In this document: piece by piece, positions 25,414 through 34,301 of the stretch | Numbering within the stretch: position 1 is the stretch's first letter | Layout: the number at the start of each line of letters is the position of its first letter | Source of the DNA: Chloroflexus aurantiacus J-10-fl | GTDB taxonomy: Bacteria; Chloroflexota; Chloroflexia; Chloroflexales; Chloroflexaceae | Length of the DNA stretch: 64,000 bases | Direction: 5' to 3' | Assembly: GCF_000018865.1 (NCBI RefSeq) | Contig: NC_010175.1 | Coordinates: 372,001-436,000, forward strand | The notes under the pieces: model-generated | Seen by the model: the letters and a program-made list of their open reading frames with translations, nothing else | Databases searched by the model: none | What the model was told of the DNA's origin: nothing | Translations under genes and position numbers: made by a program

Positions 25414-26340
25414 CTAGCGCTGGCGTTTTCGCACCAGTTCACGCAACGTAGCCAGCTCCGCGTCACTCAACGGCTCCGGCAACACCAGCTTCACGCGGGC
25501 AAAGAGATCACCGCGCTCGGCGGGATTCTCCAGGCGCGGCATCCCTTTGCCACGCAGACGGAACACACGATCTGCCTGCGTGCGGGGCGGTATCTTCAGC
25601 GTCACCGAACCGTCAATCGTTGGCACCCGCACTTCGCCACCTACCGCCGCAGTGAAGGCATCGACCGCAATGGTCGTCGTCAGATCGTCACCGTCACGCT
25701 CGAATTGCGGATGCGGCGCCACCTCAACGACCAGATAGAGATCGCCGTCCGGCCCGCCGCCAATACCGGGTGCCCCCTGACCACTCAACCGCACGCGGGT
25801 ACCTGTGCGCACACCACGCGGGATGCGGGCTTCGATCCGGCGGTCACCGACCTGCAGCGAGCGGGTTGTGCCTGAGAAGGCCTCTTCGAGCGAAACGGTT
25901 ACCGGCGCCTCAAGATCGCGTCCACGGGCCGCCCGACTCGCACGCCGGAACTGGGGCTGACCGAAAATTGAACTGAAGAAATCAGAGAACGGGCTGTCGG
26001 CACCAAACAGGTCCTCAAGGTCTTCCGGCGAGACATTGTAGGTATAGACCTGTTGGCCAGGTGCAGCCTGCCACTGGCTCCAATTGAAATCGCCGCGACC
26101 GCCGCTGCGTTGCCAGCGCTGATAATACGAACGCAATTCATCGTACTTGCGCCGCCGTTCGGGGTCGCTCAGCGCCTGATACGCCTCATTTATCTCTTTG
26201 AACCGCTCTTCGGCCTTCTTATCGCCCGGATTAACGTCAGGATGATATTGACGGGCCAGTTTGCGATAGGCTTGTTTGATGGCCTGCTCATCGGCATCCG
26301 GGCTAAGTCCTAAGATGGCATAGTAATCTTTGAATTCCAT
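25414..26340 (-). CDS. DnaJ/CbpA-type co-chaperone (308 aa)
   Basis: Co-chaperone that delivers clients to DnaK. The J-domain spans residues 4-68 with His-Pro-Asp at 33-35. A Gly/aromatic-rich spacer follows, then two C-terminal substrate-binding domains (about 130-300) without the zinc-finger Cys repeats, which is the CbpA or type B layout. The ATG at 26340 is chosen because the family begins MxFKDYYxxLGL; an upstream extension to 26412 lacks similarity. The CbpM-like modulator on the same strand fits this pairing. Confidence 0.9.
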   Translation of the reverse strand: MEFKDYYAILGLSPDADEQAIKQAYRKLARQYHPDVNPGDKKAEERFKEINEAYQALSDPERRRKYDELRSYYQRWQRSGGRGDFNWSQWQAAPGQQVYTYNVSPEDLEDLFGADSPFSDFFSSIFGQPQFRRASRAARGRDLEAPVTVSLEEAFSGTTRSLQVGDRRIEARIPRGVRTGTRVRLSGQGAPGIGGGPDGDLYLVVEVAPHPQFERDGDDLTTTIAVDAFTAAVGGEVRVPTIDGSVTLKIPPRTQADRVFRLRGKGMPRLENPAERGDLFARVKLVLPEPLSDAELATLRELVRKRQR

Positions 26341-26452
26341 AGTCTTCTCATCACCGTGCGATGATGTTGTGATGATAGGGTAACACCGGCAATCAGGTGT
26401 AGCGGGCAGCAATAATGCCCACTACACCACACCGGGAGAGTGAGCCGGCAAC

Positions 26453-27634
26453 TTACCAGCGCAACAATCCGGCCAGACCGCCGAAATCGCGTGACAGGTG
26501 ATCCTGGGCAGGGCCGGACACAAATTCCAGCCGCGTCGCAAACGCGGCACATGCATCAACCAGGACATCACGCAATGCAACCGGCTGTGCTTCGCCATCG
26601 GGAACCAGGGTCGCAATCTGTTCACGACTCCCGGCCAGCAACCCATTAGACGCCATCCAGACCTGAGCATCGAGCTGCCATGGCGCAATCAGCACGCTCA
26701 ACCTGCCCTCTTGCAACGCATTGAGCGTTGGATCAATCCCCCATACACCGGGCTGGCGCGTTACCTGTTCCAGCAATGCCTGTTCGTGGCTCTGCTCGAC
26801 CTGCTCTAGCGCCGGCAGCACCTTTGCCAGCACATGGGCTGGTGACGCATCGGGATGCGGTAAATCGGCTACATGCGCAATAACCATCTGCCGAACGGAA
26901 CGCGGTAACAGATCGGCAAACTGTTTGGTTGCCTCTTCGCGACCGAGCAGAACCAGTCGGCGAATGCGGAAATGATCAAGTGCGCGTTCGGTGAGTTCGG
27001 CCAGCCGTTGCAGATAGCGCGCTGCAATGTTCTCCATGCGCCGGGCAAACCGATCACGATTGCCCATCGCCTGTGCCCGTAGATCATCCCGCAGTCGGCG
27101 GGGGTCAAACTCGGTGACCTGCTGCCAGAGATCGGCTTCAACGCTCCGGAACACGTCGGTATGCTCAACAATCTCACCCAGAAAGACCTCGAAGAAACGC
27201 CAGCCTTCACCGCGCAACCAGACCACCGCGGTACGCTCGTATTGATCGAGCGCGTAAATCAGAGGCGCAATGTACGGTTCGCCCCAACGCGCCTCTACTT
27301 TTCCGTTTGTTATGTCGATTAAAGGCAGCGTGATATGGAGTGGCACCTTCGTCACCGCGACGGTTGCGCTCTTGCGCTCGGTCGCAGGCGCGGCAGCGAA
27401 CAGGGCCAGCGTGCGCGCCTCCGGAGCAATCTCCGCCTCAAGAGCTGCAAGTACCACTTGTTCAACCTCAGCCGGCACTGCCAGGGCTTTCACTGCATTA
27501 CGTGCGCGCAACACCCAGGCGCGCCGCTCATTTTCGGGCCGGGTTGGATCAACCTCGACGTACAACGACAGGACCGGCGGCTGCAATGCTCCCAGATCAG
27601 CCCGTATCTGCTGCACTGCTTCCCGATCAATCAT
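26453..27634 (-). CDS. VLRF1/baeRF-type eRF1-like protein (393 aa)
   Basis: Resembles the bacterial archaeo-eukaryotic release-factor-like (baeRF, VLRF1) proteins, thought to act on stalled ribosomes or peptidyl-tRNA. The N-terminal part (VLSLYVEVDPTRPENERRAWVLRARN, broken here as about residues 18-43) and the central MENIAARYLQRLAELTER / RRLVLLGREE segments (about 200-245) match that pattern, followed by an eRF1 domain-3-like C-terminus. I see no GGQ; a divergent loop is usual in these groups. The ATG at 27634 with GGAAAGGAAG upstream is preferred. Its place in a chaperone/protease cluster fits ribosome rescue (inference). Confidence 0.6.
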   Translation of the reverse strand: MIDREAVQQIRADLGALQPPVLSLYVEVDPTRPENERRAWVLRARNAVKALAVPAEVEQVVLAALEAEIAPEARTLALFAAAPATERKSATVAVTKVPLHITLPLIDITNGKVEARWGEPYIAPLIYALDQYERTAVVWLRGEGWRFFEVFLGEIVEHTDVFRSVEADLWQQVTEFDPRRLRDDLRAQAMGNRDRFARRMENIAARYLQRLAELTERALDHFRIRRLVLLGREEATKQFADLLPRSVRQMVIAHVADLPHPDASPAHVLAKVLPALEQVEQSHEQALLEQVTRQPGVWGIDPTLNALQEGRLSVLIAPWQLDAQVWMASNGLLAGSREQIATLVPDGEAQPVALRDVLVDACAAFATRLEFVSGPAQDHLSRDFGGLAGLLRW

Positions 27635-27654
27635 AAGCGCTTCCTTTCCGACTA

Positions 27655-27876
27655 TCATCGCCACCAGCGGGCAATCAGATTGGCGATGACAGTCAATATC
27701 AGACTCACCACCAGCATCGTGCCAAGCGGGATGAAAATCGTCAGATTATCACGCTCGATCAGGATGTCACCGGGAAGGCGACCCAACCAGGGCAAACGAC
27801 CGGCAGCCAGCACGACCAGCCCGATCACAACCAAAATGACACCAGCACCGATCAACCAGCGTCCAAGCTCGGTCAT
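27655..27876 (-). CDS. DUF2905 family membrane protein (73 aa)
   Basis: Matches the short DUF2905 pattern: a first helix (about residues 6-25), the loop GRLPWLGRLPGDILIERDN, and a second helix (about 48-68). The role is unknown in the family, which is often found near stress or recombination genes. It opens the minus-strand cluster and ends 20 bases before the VLRF1-like gene. Confidence 0.85.
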   Translation of the reverse strand: MTELGRWLIGAGVILVVIGLVVLAAGRLPWLGRLPGDILIERDNLTIFIPLGTMLVVSLILTVIANLIARWWR

Positions 27877-28126
27877 AGCCTCACCTCAATGCGGACGTAG
27901 AACCGTCCCTATCACTTCTGCTTCAGTATTATGATGGATCGATGTTAGTCACCGGTCAACGAGGTGCTAATAATGTGTTAGAGAGCTGATTGACAGGGCG
28001 AAGATGTGGAATTCATCCCCACTCATGTACCATCCGAATCAGGTATACTGCCATTATAGAGATATTTAGCCTGTCAATCAACGGTTTTGTAATCAATGTC
28101 AGGTGATATATAGAAGGAGCAAAACG

Positions 28127-29062
28127 ATGAATCAGAATCGTCAACCATTTCCTACCTCAACCATGCGCGGATGGTCAATGTCAGCAGCGGTCGGGATTGT
28201 GCTGCTGATCATGATTGCCATCTTTGTTGTCAGCAACTCAGTAACCACCATTGAAGCCGGTACCCGCGGTGTGTTGAAGACGTTCGGCGAGATTACCGGC
28301 GTGCTTGACGAAGGACTGCATTTCCGCACTCCTTTCATCACCTCGGTCACAGTGGTTGAAGTTCGTACTCAACGCTACGAGTCGAACTCAAGTGCTGCCT
28401 CGCGTGACCTTCAGACCGTAACTACCCAGGTTGTCATCAACTATCGTCCTGACGCCTCGCAGGTTGATCGACTGGTGCGCGAGATCGGTGTAGATTACGA
28501 GCGCCGGGTTGTTGATCCAGCCATTCAGGAGGCGCTCAAGGCTGCAACTGCTCGCTTCACTGCCGAAGAGCTGATCACTCGCCGACCCGAAGTGTCGGAC
28601 TTGATCCTGAACATCTTGAGTGAACGGCTGACCCCACGCGGTGTGATTGTCGAGAGTGTTTCAATCACCGACTTCAATTTCAGCCCTGAATTTGCCCGTG
28701 CCATCGAAGCCAAGCAGGTCGCCGAACAAGATGCCCTGCGCGCCGCACGCGAACTTGAGCGGGCACGGATCGAGGCGCAGCAGCAGGTAGCGCGCGCCGA
28801 AGCCGAAGCCAAAGCGCGCCTGGAAATTGCCCGCGCCGAAGCCGAGTCGCTGCGGTTGCTCGGTGAAGTCGTTAGCCCGCAACTGCTCCAATTGCGCTTC
28901 ATCGAACGTTGGGACGGCATCCTCCCCCGTCTGGTGAGTGGTGACAACGGCTTGCTGACAATGTTGAGCATTCCAACCGATGGTATGCTCGGTGAAACAC
29001 CAACCGCTCAACCAACACCCCCGAACAGCGAACAACCGACGGGAACAACGGGTGGTGAGTAG
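28127..29062 (+). CDS. SPFH/prohibitin-domain membrane protein (311 aa)
   Basis: Stomatin/prohibitin/HflC-like protein that forms large membrane rings and often modulates membrane proteases. One N-terminal membrane helix (about residues 17-38) precedes the SPFH domain (about 40-215, with VEAGTRGVLKTFGEITGVL-like start). An Ala/Glu/Arg coiled coil (about 205-255) and a Pro/Thr-rich tail follow. The ATG at 28127 follows GAAGGAGC. A rho-independent terminator follows at 29152. A second SPFH gene is at 55.2-56.2 kb. Confidence 0.88.
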   Translation: MNQNRQPFPTSTMRGWSMSAAVGIVLLIMIAIFVVSNSVTTIEAGTRGVLKTFGEITGVLDEGLHFRTPFITSVTVVEVRTQRYESNSSAASRDLQTVTTQVVINYRPDASQVDRLVREIGVDYERRVVDPAIQEALKAATARFTAEELITRRPEVSDLILNILSERLTPRGVIVESVSITDFNFSPEFARAIEAKQVAEQDALRAARELERARIEAQQQVARAEAEAKARLEIARAEAESLRLLGEVVSPQLLQLRFIERWDGILPRLVSGDNGLLTMLSIPTDGMLGETPTAQPTPPNSEQPTGTTGGE

Positions 29063-29151
29063 GAGCGTGCGTAGCTAAGGGATTAAGAGAAAACGATAAT
29101 GAAGTGAACAGGGTTTAGCAGTGTTGATCAGGTCAGAATAAGCTGTTAATT

Positions 29152-29184
29152 GCCCCCTTTCGCTACAGGCGAAAGGGGGCTTTT
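29152..29184 (+). terminator. Rho-independent terminator after the SPFH gene
   Basis: GCCCCCTTTCGC (29152-29163) pairs with GCGAAAGGGGGC (29169-29180) around a 5-base loop and is followed by TTTT. The 12-bp perfect stem and the position 90 bases after the SPFH stop make it a clear terminator. Confidence 0.9.
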
Positions 29185-29289
29185 GTCATAGTGCCTCAAT
29201 ATCTTGCTTCCGCATTCAATCACATTTGCGTTATCCTCAACACCACCTTGCATTATCGCCTCTTGTCTGCTATGATGTGAGGCGTGTTC

Positions 29290-29460
29290 GACAAGTTCAT
29301 ATCGTCGCGGTGACCCGTTGGCCCGGATGCCAGGGCGTAAAGGTGGAAGCTGGTGCAAGTCCAGCGCTGTGCCGCAACTGTAACCGGTTAGAAAGCCGGA
29401 AGCCAGGACGCCTGCCGCGATGTGATGATGTTCGGCCCTTCTCGAGCTAAGGAGGAGAAC
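29290..29460 (+). promoter_or_regulatory. Cobalamin (B12) riboswitch
   Basis: The conserved core is visible: GCTGGTGCAAGTCCAGCGC and CCGCAACTGTAACCGG (about 29350-29387), then the B12-box-like AAGCCAGGACGCCTGCC (about 29400-29416). A final helix runs toward an AAGGAGGAG sequence. It precedes a corrinoid-type ABC importer operon, as expected. A short TTCTC...GGAGAA stem (29440-29459) could hide the ribosome-binding site of the small ORF that follows, so control may be translational, transcriptional (terminator at 29503) or both. Confidence 0.93.
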
Positions 29461-29598
29461 ATGTACCCCGCTTTACTTATACTTATGCGGGCAAGATGTG
29501 TTACTCCAGCTCTCGGAAGAGACTGGAGTTATTTTATGAGTAGTGACAACTGCTCACCTGGCTTGCCCGGGATCCCACATTACACACCAACAACATAA
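29461..29598 (+). CDS. Possible leader ORF after the B12 riboswitch (45 aa)
   Basis: A very strong AAGGAGGAG site (29450-29457) lies at perfect spacing from ATG 29461, and the frame stays open for 45 codons across the terminator hairpin. The protein has no recognisable motif. Either it is a genuine leader peptide whose translation melts the terminator, or the site is a relic. The sequence alone cannot decide. Confidence 0.4.
   Translation: MYPALLILMRARCVTPALGRDWSYFMSSDNCSPGLPGIPHYTPTT
29503..29535 (+). terminator. Terminator hairpin in the B12 leader
   Basis: ACTCCAGCTCTC (29503-29514) pairs with GAGACTGGAGT (29519-29529) around GGAA and is followed by TATTTTAT. It lies between riboswitch and first gene and is probably the expression platform. 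It also overlaps the small ORF at 29461-29598. Confidence 0.7.
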
Positions 29599-29712
29599 TC
29601 TGACCATCCATCAAAGCCGTCTGTCGCGTGTCGTAGCCAACAGTATTACCTGCTGTCGGCATGTCTTTGTGTTCTCTTAGAGACAATTGTTGTCTTGTTA
29701 TGGAGGAGAGTC

Positions 29713-31020
29713 ATGCGTCGTTTCCTATTCCGCATCCTGGCACTTGTCCTTATCCATCTGCTCGTTGCATGTGGCAATCAGCAAACCAGTTCCCCCACCT
29801 TAACCGCTGTCCCAACGAACTCGACAGCAGCAATGACAGCCCCTACTGCAACCGCTATACCGACCGTTGTACCAACAGTCGCCCCAACAGTAGCAGTGCT
29901 TGAACCACCGACCGCAAATCTGACCGATGAGTGTGTAAGCGAGTTTGATCCGGAGATTGACTATTTTCCAGAAAAGGTTACGCTCAGCGATGCAACCGGT
30001 TGGACAATCGAGTACTTCAACCACTACAAAGTGATTACGGTTCTCAACCCATGGCGAAACGCCGACACCCAGTTCCAATACATACTGGTGCAATGCGGTA
30101 CTCCACCACCACCAGCTAGCGACAATGCACTGATCATTGAAATTCCAGTGCAGCGCGTGATTGCAATGTCTACAACGCAACTTCCACACCTCGACGGGCT
30201 AGGTGTGCTCGATAAGCTGATAGGTGTCGATAGTTTTCTGTACATCAACAACGAAGCAGTGCGCAAGAAGATCGACGCTGGAGAACTGGTAGAAATTGGC
30301 AGTGGCGGTCAGGTCAATGTTGAACAGGCACTCGATCTCGAACCAGATCTGATTATGACATATGGGGTTGGCAATCCCGAGTACGACGCTCACCCCAAAC
30401 TCCTGGAAGCCGGTCTGAATGTTGTTTTAAACAGTGAATACATGGAAGGCTCACCACTTGGGCGCGCTGAATGGATCAAGTTCACCGCTGCATTTTTCAA
30501 CCAGGAAGCGAAAGCAAACGAACTGTATACCGCCATTGCCCAACGCTACCGCGACATCGCAGCTAAAGCCCGTGCCGTAGCTGAAAAACCCACCGTCTTT
30601 GCGAATGCCCCATTCCGCGGCACGTGGTATATGCCCGGTGGAAAGAGTTATGTTGCGCAACTGCTGGCCGATGCCGGGGCAAACTACCTCTGGGCTGATG
30701 ACACTTCGAGTGGAAGTCAGCAATTAAGCTTTGAAGAGGTCTTCGAGCGTGCTCAGAATGCATCCTTCTGGCTGAACCCCGGTAGTGCCAAGAGCCTGAG
30801 CGAACTGCAACAAATGGATGAACGATTTACACAGTTTGCTGCCTTCCAGAATGGCGCGGTCTTCAACAACAATAAACGATTAAACGAGAATGGTGGCAAC
30901 GATTATTGGGAGACCGGTGTAACGAATCCACATCTGATCCTGGCAGATTTGATCAAGATTTTCCACCCAGAACTCTTGCCGGATCACGAACTCTTCTTCT
31001 ATCAGCAACTGACACCGTAG
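29713..31020 (+). CDS. btuF: Corrinoid ABC transporter substrate-binding lipoprotein (435 aa)
   Basis: Exported binding protein of the BtuF/FecB (TroA-like) superfamily. A signal peptide with lipobox LVAC (Cys near 19) and a Thr/Pro-rich linker (about 25-65) precede the two-lobed domain, which carries the usual IPVQRVIAMSTTQLPHLDGLG start and EQALDLEPDLIMTYGVGNPE segment. The protein is longer than classical BtuF because of the linker and N-terminal insert. The B12 riboswitch upstream and the permease and ATPase genes downstream make corrinoid the likely ligand; iron-siderophore is the alternative. The ATG at 29713 follows GGAGGAGAG. Confidence 0.8.
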   Translation: MRRFLFRILALVLIHLLVACGNQQTSSPTLTAVPTNSTAAMTAPTATAIPTVVPTVAPTVAVLEPPTANLTDECVSEFDPEIDYFPEKVTLSDATGWTIEYFNHYKVITVLNPWRNADTQFQYILVQCGTPPPPASDNALIIEIPVQRVIAMSTTQLPHLDGLGVLDKLIGVDSFLYINNEAVRKKIDAGELVEIGSGGQVNVEQALDLEPDLIMTYGVGNPEYDAHPKLLEAGLNVVLNSEYMEGSPLGRAEWIKFTAAFFNQEAKANELYTAIAQRYRDIAAKARAVAEKPTVFANAPFRGTWYMPGGKSYVAQLLADAGANYLWADDTSSGSQQLSFEEVFERAQNASFWLNPGSAKSLSELQQMDERFTQFAAFQNGAVFNNNKRLNENGGNDYWETGVTNPHLILADLIKIFHPELLPDHELFFYQQLTP

Positions 31021-31029
31021 AGGTGAACG

Positions 31030-31359
31030 ATGTCGAAACCCCAAATGAACCCATATGTGCGCCACATCTTTATCTGTACTGGACGCTATTGTGATCCAGA
31101 AGGCACGGCTCCACAACTATATGCACAATTGGCGCAACTATTAGGGCCTTTGGGGAATTATCACAATCCGTGCCGGGTAAAGCGGGGCACGACACCCTGT
31201 TTGGGAGTCTGCTCCGCTGGCCCCATCGTTGTGATCTACCCGGAAGGCATTTGGTACCATCACGTTGATAAAACCGTTCTCGAACGCATCGTGCGTGAGC
31301 ATCTGGTGCAAAACAGACCGGTAGTTGAGCATATCTTCCACCAGTTGCATGAGCAGTGA
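31030..31359 (+). CDS. Thioredoxin-like [2Fe-2S] ferredoxin (109 aa)
   Basis: A small (2Fe-2S) ferredoxin of the thioredoxin-fold type: [14 protein letters not shown] near the start and [17 protein letters not shown] in the middle supply four Cys ligands, with spacing typical of the family. Homologues are found in cobalamin gene clusters, where they may help reduce cobalt. Here the gene lies inside the riboswitch-controlled importer operon, 9 bases after the binding protein. Cytoplasmic. Its exact redox partner cannot be told. Confidence 0.85.
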   Translation: MSKPQMNPYVRHIFICTGRYCDPEGTAPQLYAQLAQLLGPLGNYHNPCRVKRGTTPCLGVCSAGPIVVIYPEGIWYHHVDKTVLERIVREHLVQNRPVVEHIFHQLHEQ

Positions 31360-31373
31360 GTAAGAATAGAGAG

Positions 31374-32462
31374 ATGAGCATGACAAAAACACTCTCAGCA
31401 GCGATACAATCTACACGATGGCCACGGCCAGGCTTGCAACCGTTGGTTCTACTGGCAATGGTTGGCGTGACGCTATGCATCTTTTTGCTGAGTCTTAGTT
31501 TAGGATCGGTATCTATCCCACCCGAACAGGTGTTGAGTATTCTCTTGTACCAGGAGGCCGAACGGAAATCCTGGGTCACAATCATTTATGATTTTCGTCT
31601 TCCCAAAGCACTGACCGCCGCGCTGGCCGGTGCTGCGCTTGGTGTTAGCGGCTTGCAGATGCAGACCCTGTTTCGCAACCCTCTGGCCGATCCGTTCGTT
31701 CTCGGCATTAGTTCAGGTGCCAGTCTGGGAGTAGCCATCGTTGTACTGAGTGTTGGTGCGGCAAACACAGCACTCCTCGCAGTTGCCGGCCTACTCGGTA
31801 ACGTGAGCCTGGTAGTTGCCGCCAGTCTCGGCGCCGGTATGGTTATGATGATTATTCTCACCCTCGCTCAACGAGTGCGGAGTAGCATCACCTTACTTAT
31901 CCTGGGTCTGATGATAGGCTATGTAACCAGTGCTGTGGTCAGTCTCCTGCTGTACTTCAGTATCGCTGAGCGTATTCAGGCCTACATCGCCTGGAGCTTT
32001 GGCAACTTTGGTGGGGTAACATGGAGCCAGATGCAGGTACTGGCACCGACCATCGGAATAGGGTTAATACTGGCATTACTCCTGACAAAAGTACTTAACG
32101 CCCTGCTGCTAGGCGAGGCATACGCACGCAGTATGGGTATGGATATTCAACTGGCGAGATGTGGTATTGTCCTGAGCAGTTCTGTCCTCGCTGGTACAAT
32201 CACCGCATTCTGTGGCCCAATTGCATTTCTCGGCATTGCCATTCCTCATCTCTGTCGAGCACTATTCCGCACCGCCGATCATCGTATTCTGCTCCCTGCC
32301 TGTATGTGGATTGGAGCAACAATCGCCCTGCTTGGTGATTTGATCGCCCAGGTGCCAGGCTATAGTATCGTCTTACCGCTCAATGCCATCAACGCACTCT
32401 TCGGTGCACCCATCGTTATGTGGGTCGTTCTGCAACGGTATCGAGGAGTTTTTGGGTTATGA
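31374..32462 (+). CDS. btuC: FecCD/BtuC-family permease
   Basis: About 362 residues with roughly ten membrane helices. The conserved FecCD signatures are LPKALTAALAGAALGVSGLQ and RNPLADPFVLGISSGAS (about residues 80-115), and CGPIAFLGIAIPHLCR near 283. It forms the channel for the substrate delivered by the binding protein. The start is uncertain among GTG 31356, ATG 31374 and ATG 31380; the last has the best spacing from AGAGAG. The gene overlaps the ATPase gene by 4 bases. Confidence 0.9.
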   Translation: MSMTKTLSAAIQSTRWPRPGLQPLVLLAMVGVTLCIFLLSLSLGSVSIPPEQVLSILLYQEAERKSWVTIIYDFRLPKALTAALAGAALGVSGLQMQTLFRNPLADPFVLGISSGASLGVAIVVLSVGAANTALLAVAGLLGNVSLVVAASLGAGMVMMIILTLAQRVRSSITLLILGLMIGYVTSAVVSLLLYFSIAERIQAYIAWSFGNFGGVTWSQMQVLAPTIGIGLILALLLTKVLNALLLGEAYARSMGMDIQLARCGIVLSSSVLAGTITAFCGPIAFLGIAIPHLCRALFRTADHRILLPACMWIGATIALLGDLIAQVPGYSIVLPLNAINALFGAPIVMWVVLQRYRGVFGL

Positions 32463-33535
32463 GCCGCTCCATTCTGGTTACCGAACATCTCCGTATTGGC
32501 TATGCCAATCGGCGTGGAGAGGCACGAGTGGTTGCAGATCAACTCAACCTGACCCTCAATGAAGGTGACGTCGTCTGCCTGTTAGGACCAAACGGTATTG
32601 GTAAGTCAACCCTCTTGCGCACACTGATCGGTATGCAAGCACCGCTAGCCGGACGGGTCCTGCTCGATGGTATTGACATCGCTACTCTCAAACCACGAGA
32701 TATTGCTCGCCGTGTCAGTGTCGTACTCACCGAACGAATTGAAGTGGGTCAGCTCTCGGTGTACCATCTGGTTGCACTAGGACGTTATCCGTATACGAAC
32801 TGGATCGGGAAACTGACACCACATGATGAAGAGGTTATCCAGAGGGCACTCAGCGCCGTACAGGCAGAACAACTGGCCGGTCGCTTCGTTCACGAATTGA
32901 GTGATGGTGAGCGACAGCGAGTAATGGTAGCGCGTGCCTTAGCTCAGGAACCGCATGTGATGGTGCTCGATGAACCAATGGCCTTTCTCGATCTCCCGCG
33001 CCGGATCGAGATGATGCGTTTACTCCGCCGATTGGCCCATGAAATGAGGCAAGCTGTCATCCTTTCTATCCACGATCTTGATCTTGCCATACGAACTGCT
33101 GATCTGCTCTGGTTGATGACACCTGACGGCAAGATACAGGCCGGTGCGCCAGAGGATCTCGTGCTGAGTGGAGCGTTTGAGAAGGCTTTCGCCGGTAACA
33201 ATCTTGTATTTGACCGCTTTCATGGCCAGTTTCGGCTGCACGAACCGCCATCACGCCACGCCGTACTGCTCGGTGATGGTCTGATCTACAAATGGACAAT
33301 GCATGCACTGGAGCGAGCCGGTTATCAATGCAACCAGGCAGATGATACAGCAGCACTGCATATCACTATTCACGGCAATGAGCAAAACCCTCTCTGGCTT
33401 ATGCAATTAAACCGGCAGACGGTGAAAAACTTCCATTCTCTGCGTGATCTGGTTACGTTTTTACGCGGGATGCCCTACCCTTATCAGTCACAGGAGACAA
33501 GCGATGACGACCACGAACCAATCTTTCATCGTTGA
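32459..33535 (+). CDS. btuD: ABC transporter ATPase with extra C-terminal domain (358 aa)
   Basis: Energises the corrinoid importer. Walker A GPNGIGKS (43-50), signature LSDGERQRVMVARA (about 143-156), Walker B VMVLDEPMAFLDLP, and the H-loop SIHDLD. The usual family length is about 250-260. Here about 100 residues follow (from around 262), with an ALHITIHGNEQNPLWLMQL segment of unknown fold. Starts at ATG 32459 overlapping the permease stop (ATGA). The next gene begins inside its 3' end. Confidence 0.88.
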   Translation: MSRSILVTEHLRIGYANRRGEARVVADQLNLTLNEGDVVCLLGPNGIGKSTLLRTLIGMQAPLAGRVLLDGIDIATLKPRDIARRVSVVLTERIEVGQLSVYHLVALGRYPYTNWIGKLTPHDEEVIQRALSAVQAEQLAGRFVHELSDGERQRVMVARALAQEPHVMVLDEPMAFLDLPRRIEMMRLLRRLAHEMRQAVILSIHDLDLAIRTADLLWLMTPDGKIQAGAPEDLVLSGAFEKAFAGNNLVFDRFHGQFRLHEPPSRHAVLLGDGLIYKWTMHALERAGYQCNQADDTAALHITIHGNEQNPLWLMQLNRQTVKNFHSLRDLVTFLRGMPYPYQSQETSDDDHEPIFHR

Positions 33536-34079
33536 AGAACCGGGTAATGGAACCCTGGAAATCTTTCCGCTGCAACCAGATGAGGCAGCTCTCACCGCAC
33601 TGATGACAGAACTTTTTCGTGATCATTGGGATAAAATCCATTTTGGACCACTGATTCAGGGCGCGGTGTTTGAGATTAAAGTAACCCAGCCACCTCAGCG
33701 CATCGGTATGCTCGATGGGTACCTGACAGTTGACTTCGGGGTCTGGCATTTCCATCTATGCATTGGCGAACATAAGGGGAGTAAGACACGGCCAGTTGAT
33801 CCCGAACTTGCCCGGCATCGTCGTACAGGGAGGGCTGAGTTTTACCGCAGGCTCAACCCGGATGGAACGGTTGGTAGCTGGGGCATACGGTTATTTAACG
33901 GCAAAGGTGAAAACCAGATTTATATCTTTCTACCCAATCCCTTTCTTACCGACGAGATGAAATTTCGTCGGGAACCAGACTGGTCACGACTGGAATTGTG
34001 GGATGATTTACGCCAACGCTACTTAGGCTTGCCACCCGATCCTAAGGACCGAAGTGGTAGGACAATGTTCCATGGCTAG
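33504..34079 (+). CDS. Conserved-looking protein of unknown function in the B12 operon (191 aa)
   Basis: Begins at ATG 33504 with CAGGAGAC upstream, inside the last 32 bases of the ATPase gene, so it is surely co-transcribed. It is a soluble, mixed alpha/beta protein with an FGVWHFHLCIGEH segment (about residues 76-88) holding closely spaced His and Cys, then an Arg/Glu-rich part and a GIRLFNGKGENQIYIFLP strand pair. The His/Cys cluster could bind metal or corrinoid, but I recognise no family. A role in corrinoid handling is inferred from the operon only. Confidence 0.6.
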   Translation: MTTTNQSFIVEEPGNGTLEIFPLQPDEAALTALMTELFRDHWDKIHFGPLIQGAVFEIKVTQPPQRIGMLDGYLTVDFGVWHFHLCIGEHKGSKTRPVDPELARHRRTGRAEFYRRLNPDGTVGSWGIRLFNGKGENQIYIFLPNPFLTDEMKFRREPDWSRLELWDDLRQRYLGLPPDPKDRSGRTMFHG

Positions 34080-34132
34080 AACACATCTCAAAAATTGACA
34101 GACAGGACAGCTGACCTGTTTATGTGAACAAT

Positions 34133-34159
34133 GAGAGCGGAAGCAGAATTTCCGCTCTC
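34133..34159. terminator. Hairpin between convergent operons
   Basis: GAGAGCGGAA (34133-34142) pairs with TTCCGCTCTC (34150-34159). It lies between the end of the B12 operon and the end of the convergent flavodoxin operon and could stop transcription from both sides. There is no strong T-run. Confidence 0.5.
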
Positions 34160-34301
34160 CATAATAACACGGTAGACTCACAACTGACCACGTGAGCAGA
34201 TATATAGTAATGCTTTGTTCCTGGCCATGTTTTAGATTACAACCACCATCCAGAATAATAGAGCATTTGTCACCAGCCAAACCTTTCGCCTCCTACCGAC
34301 A

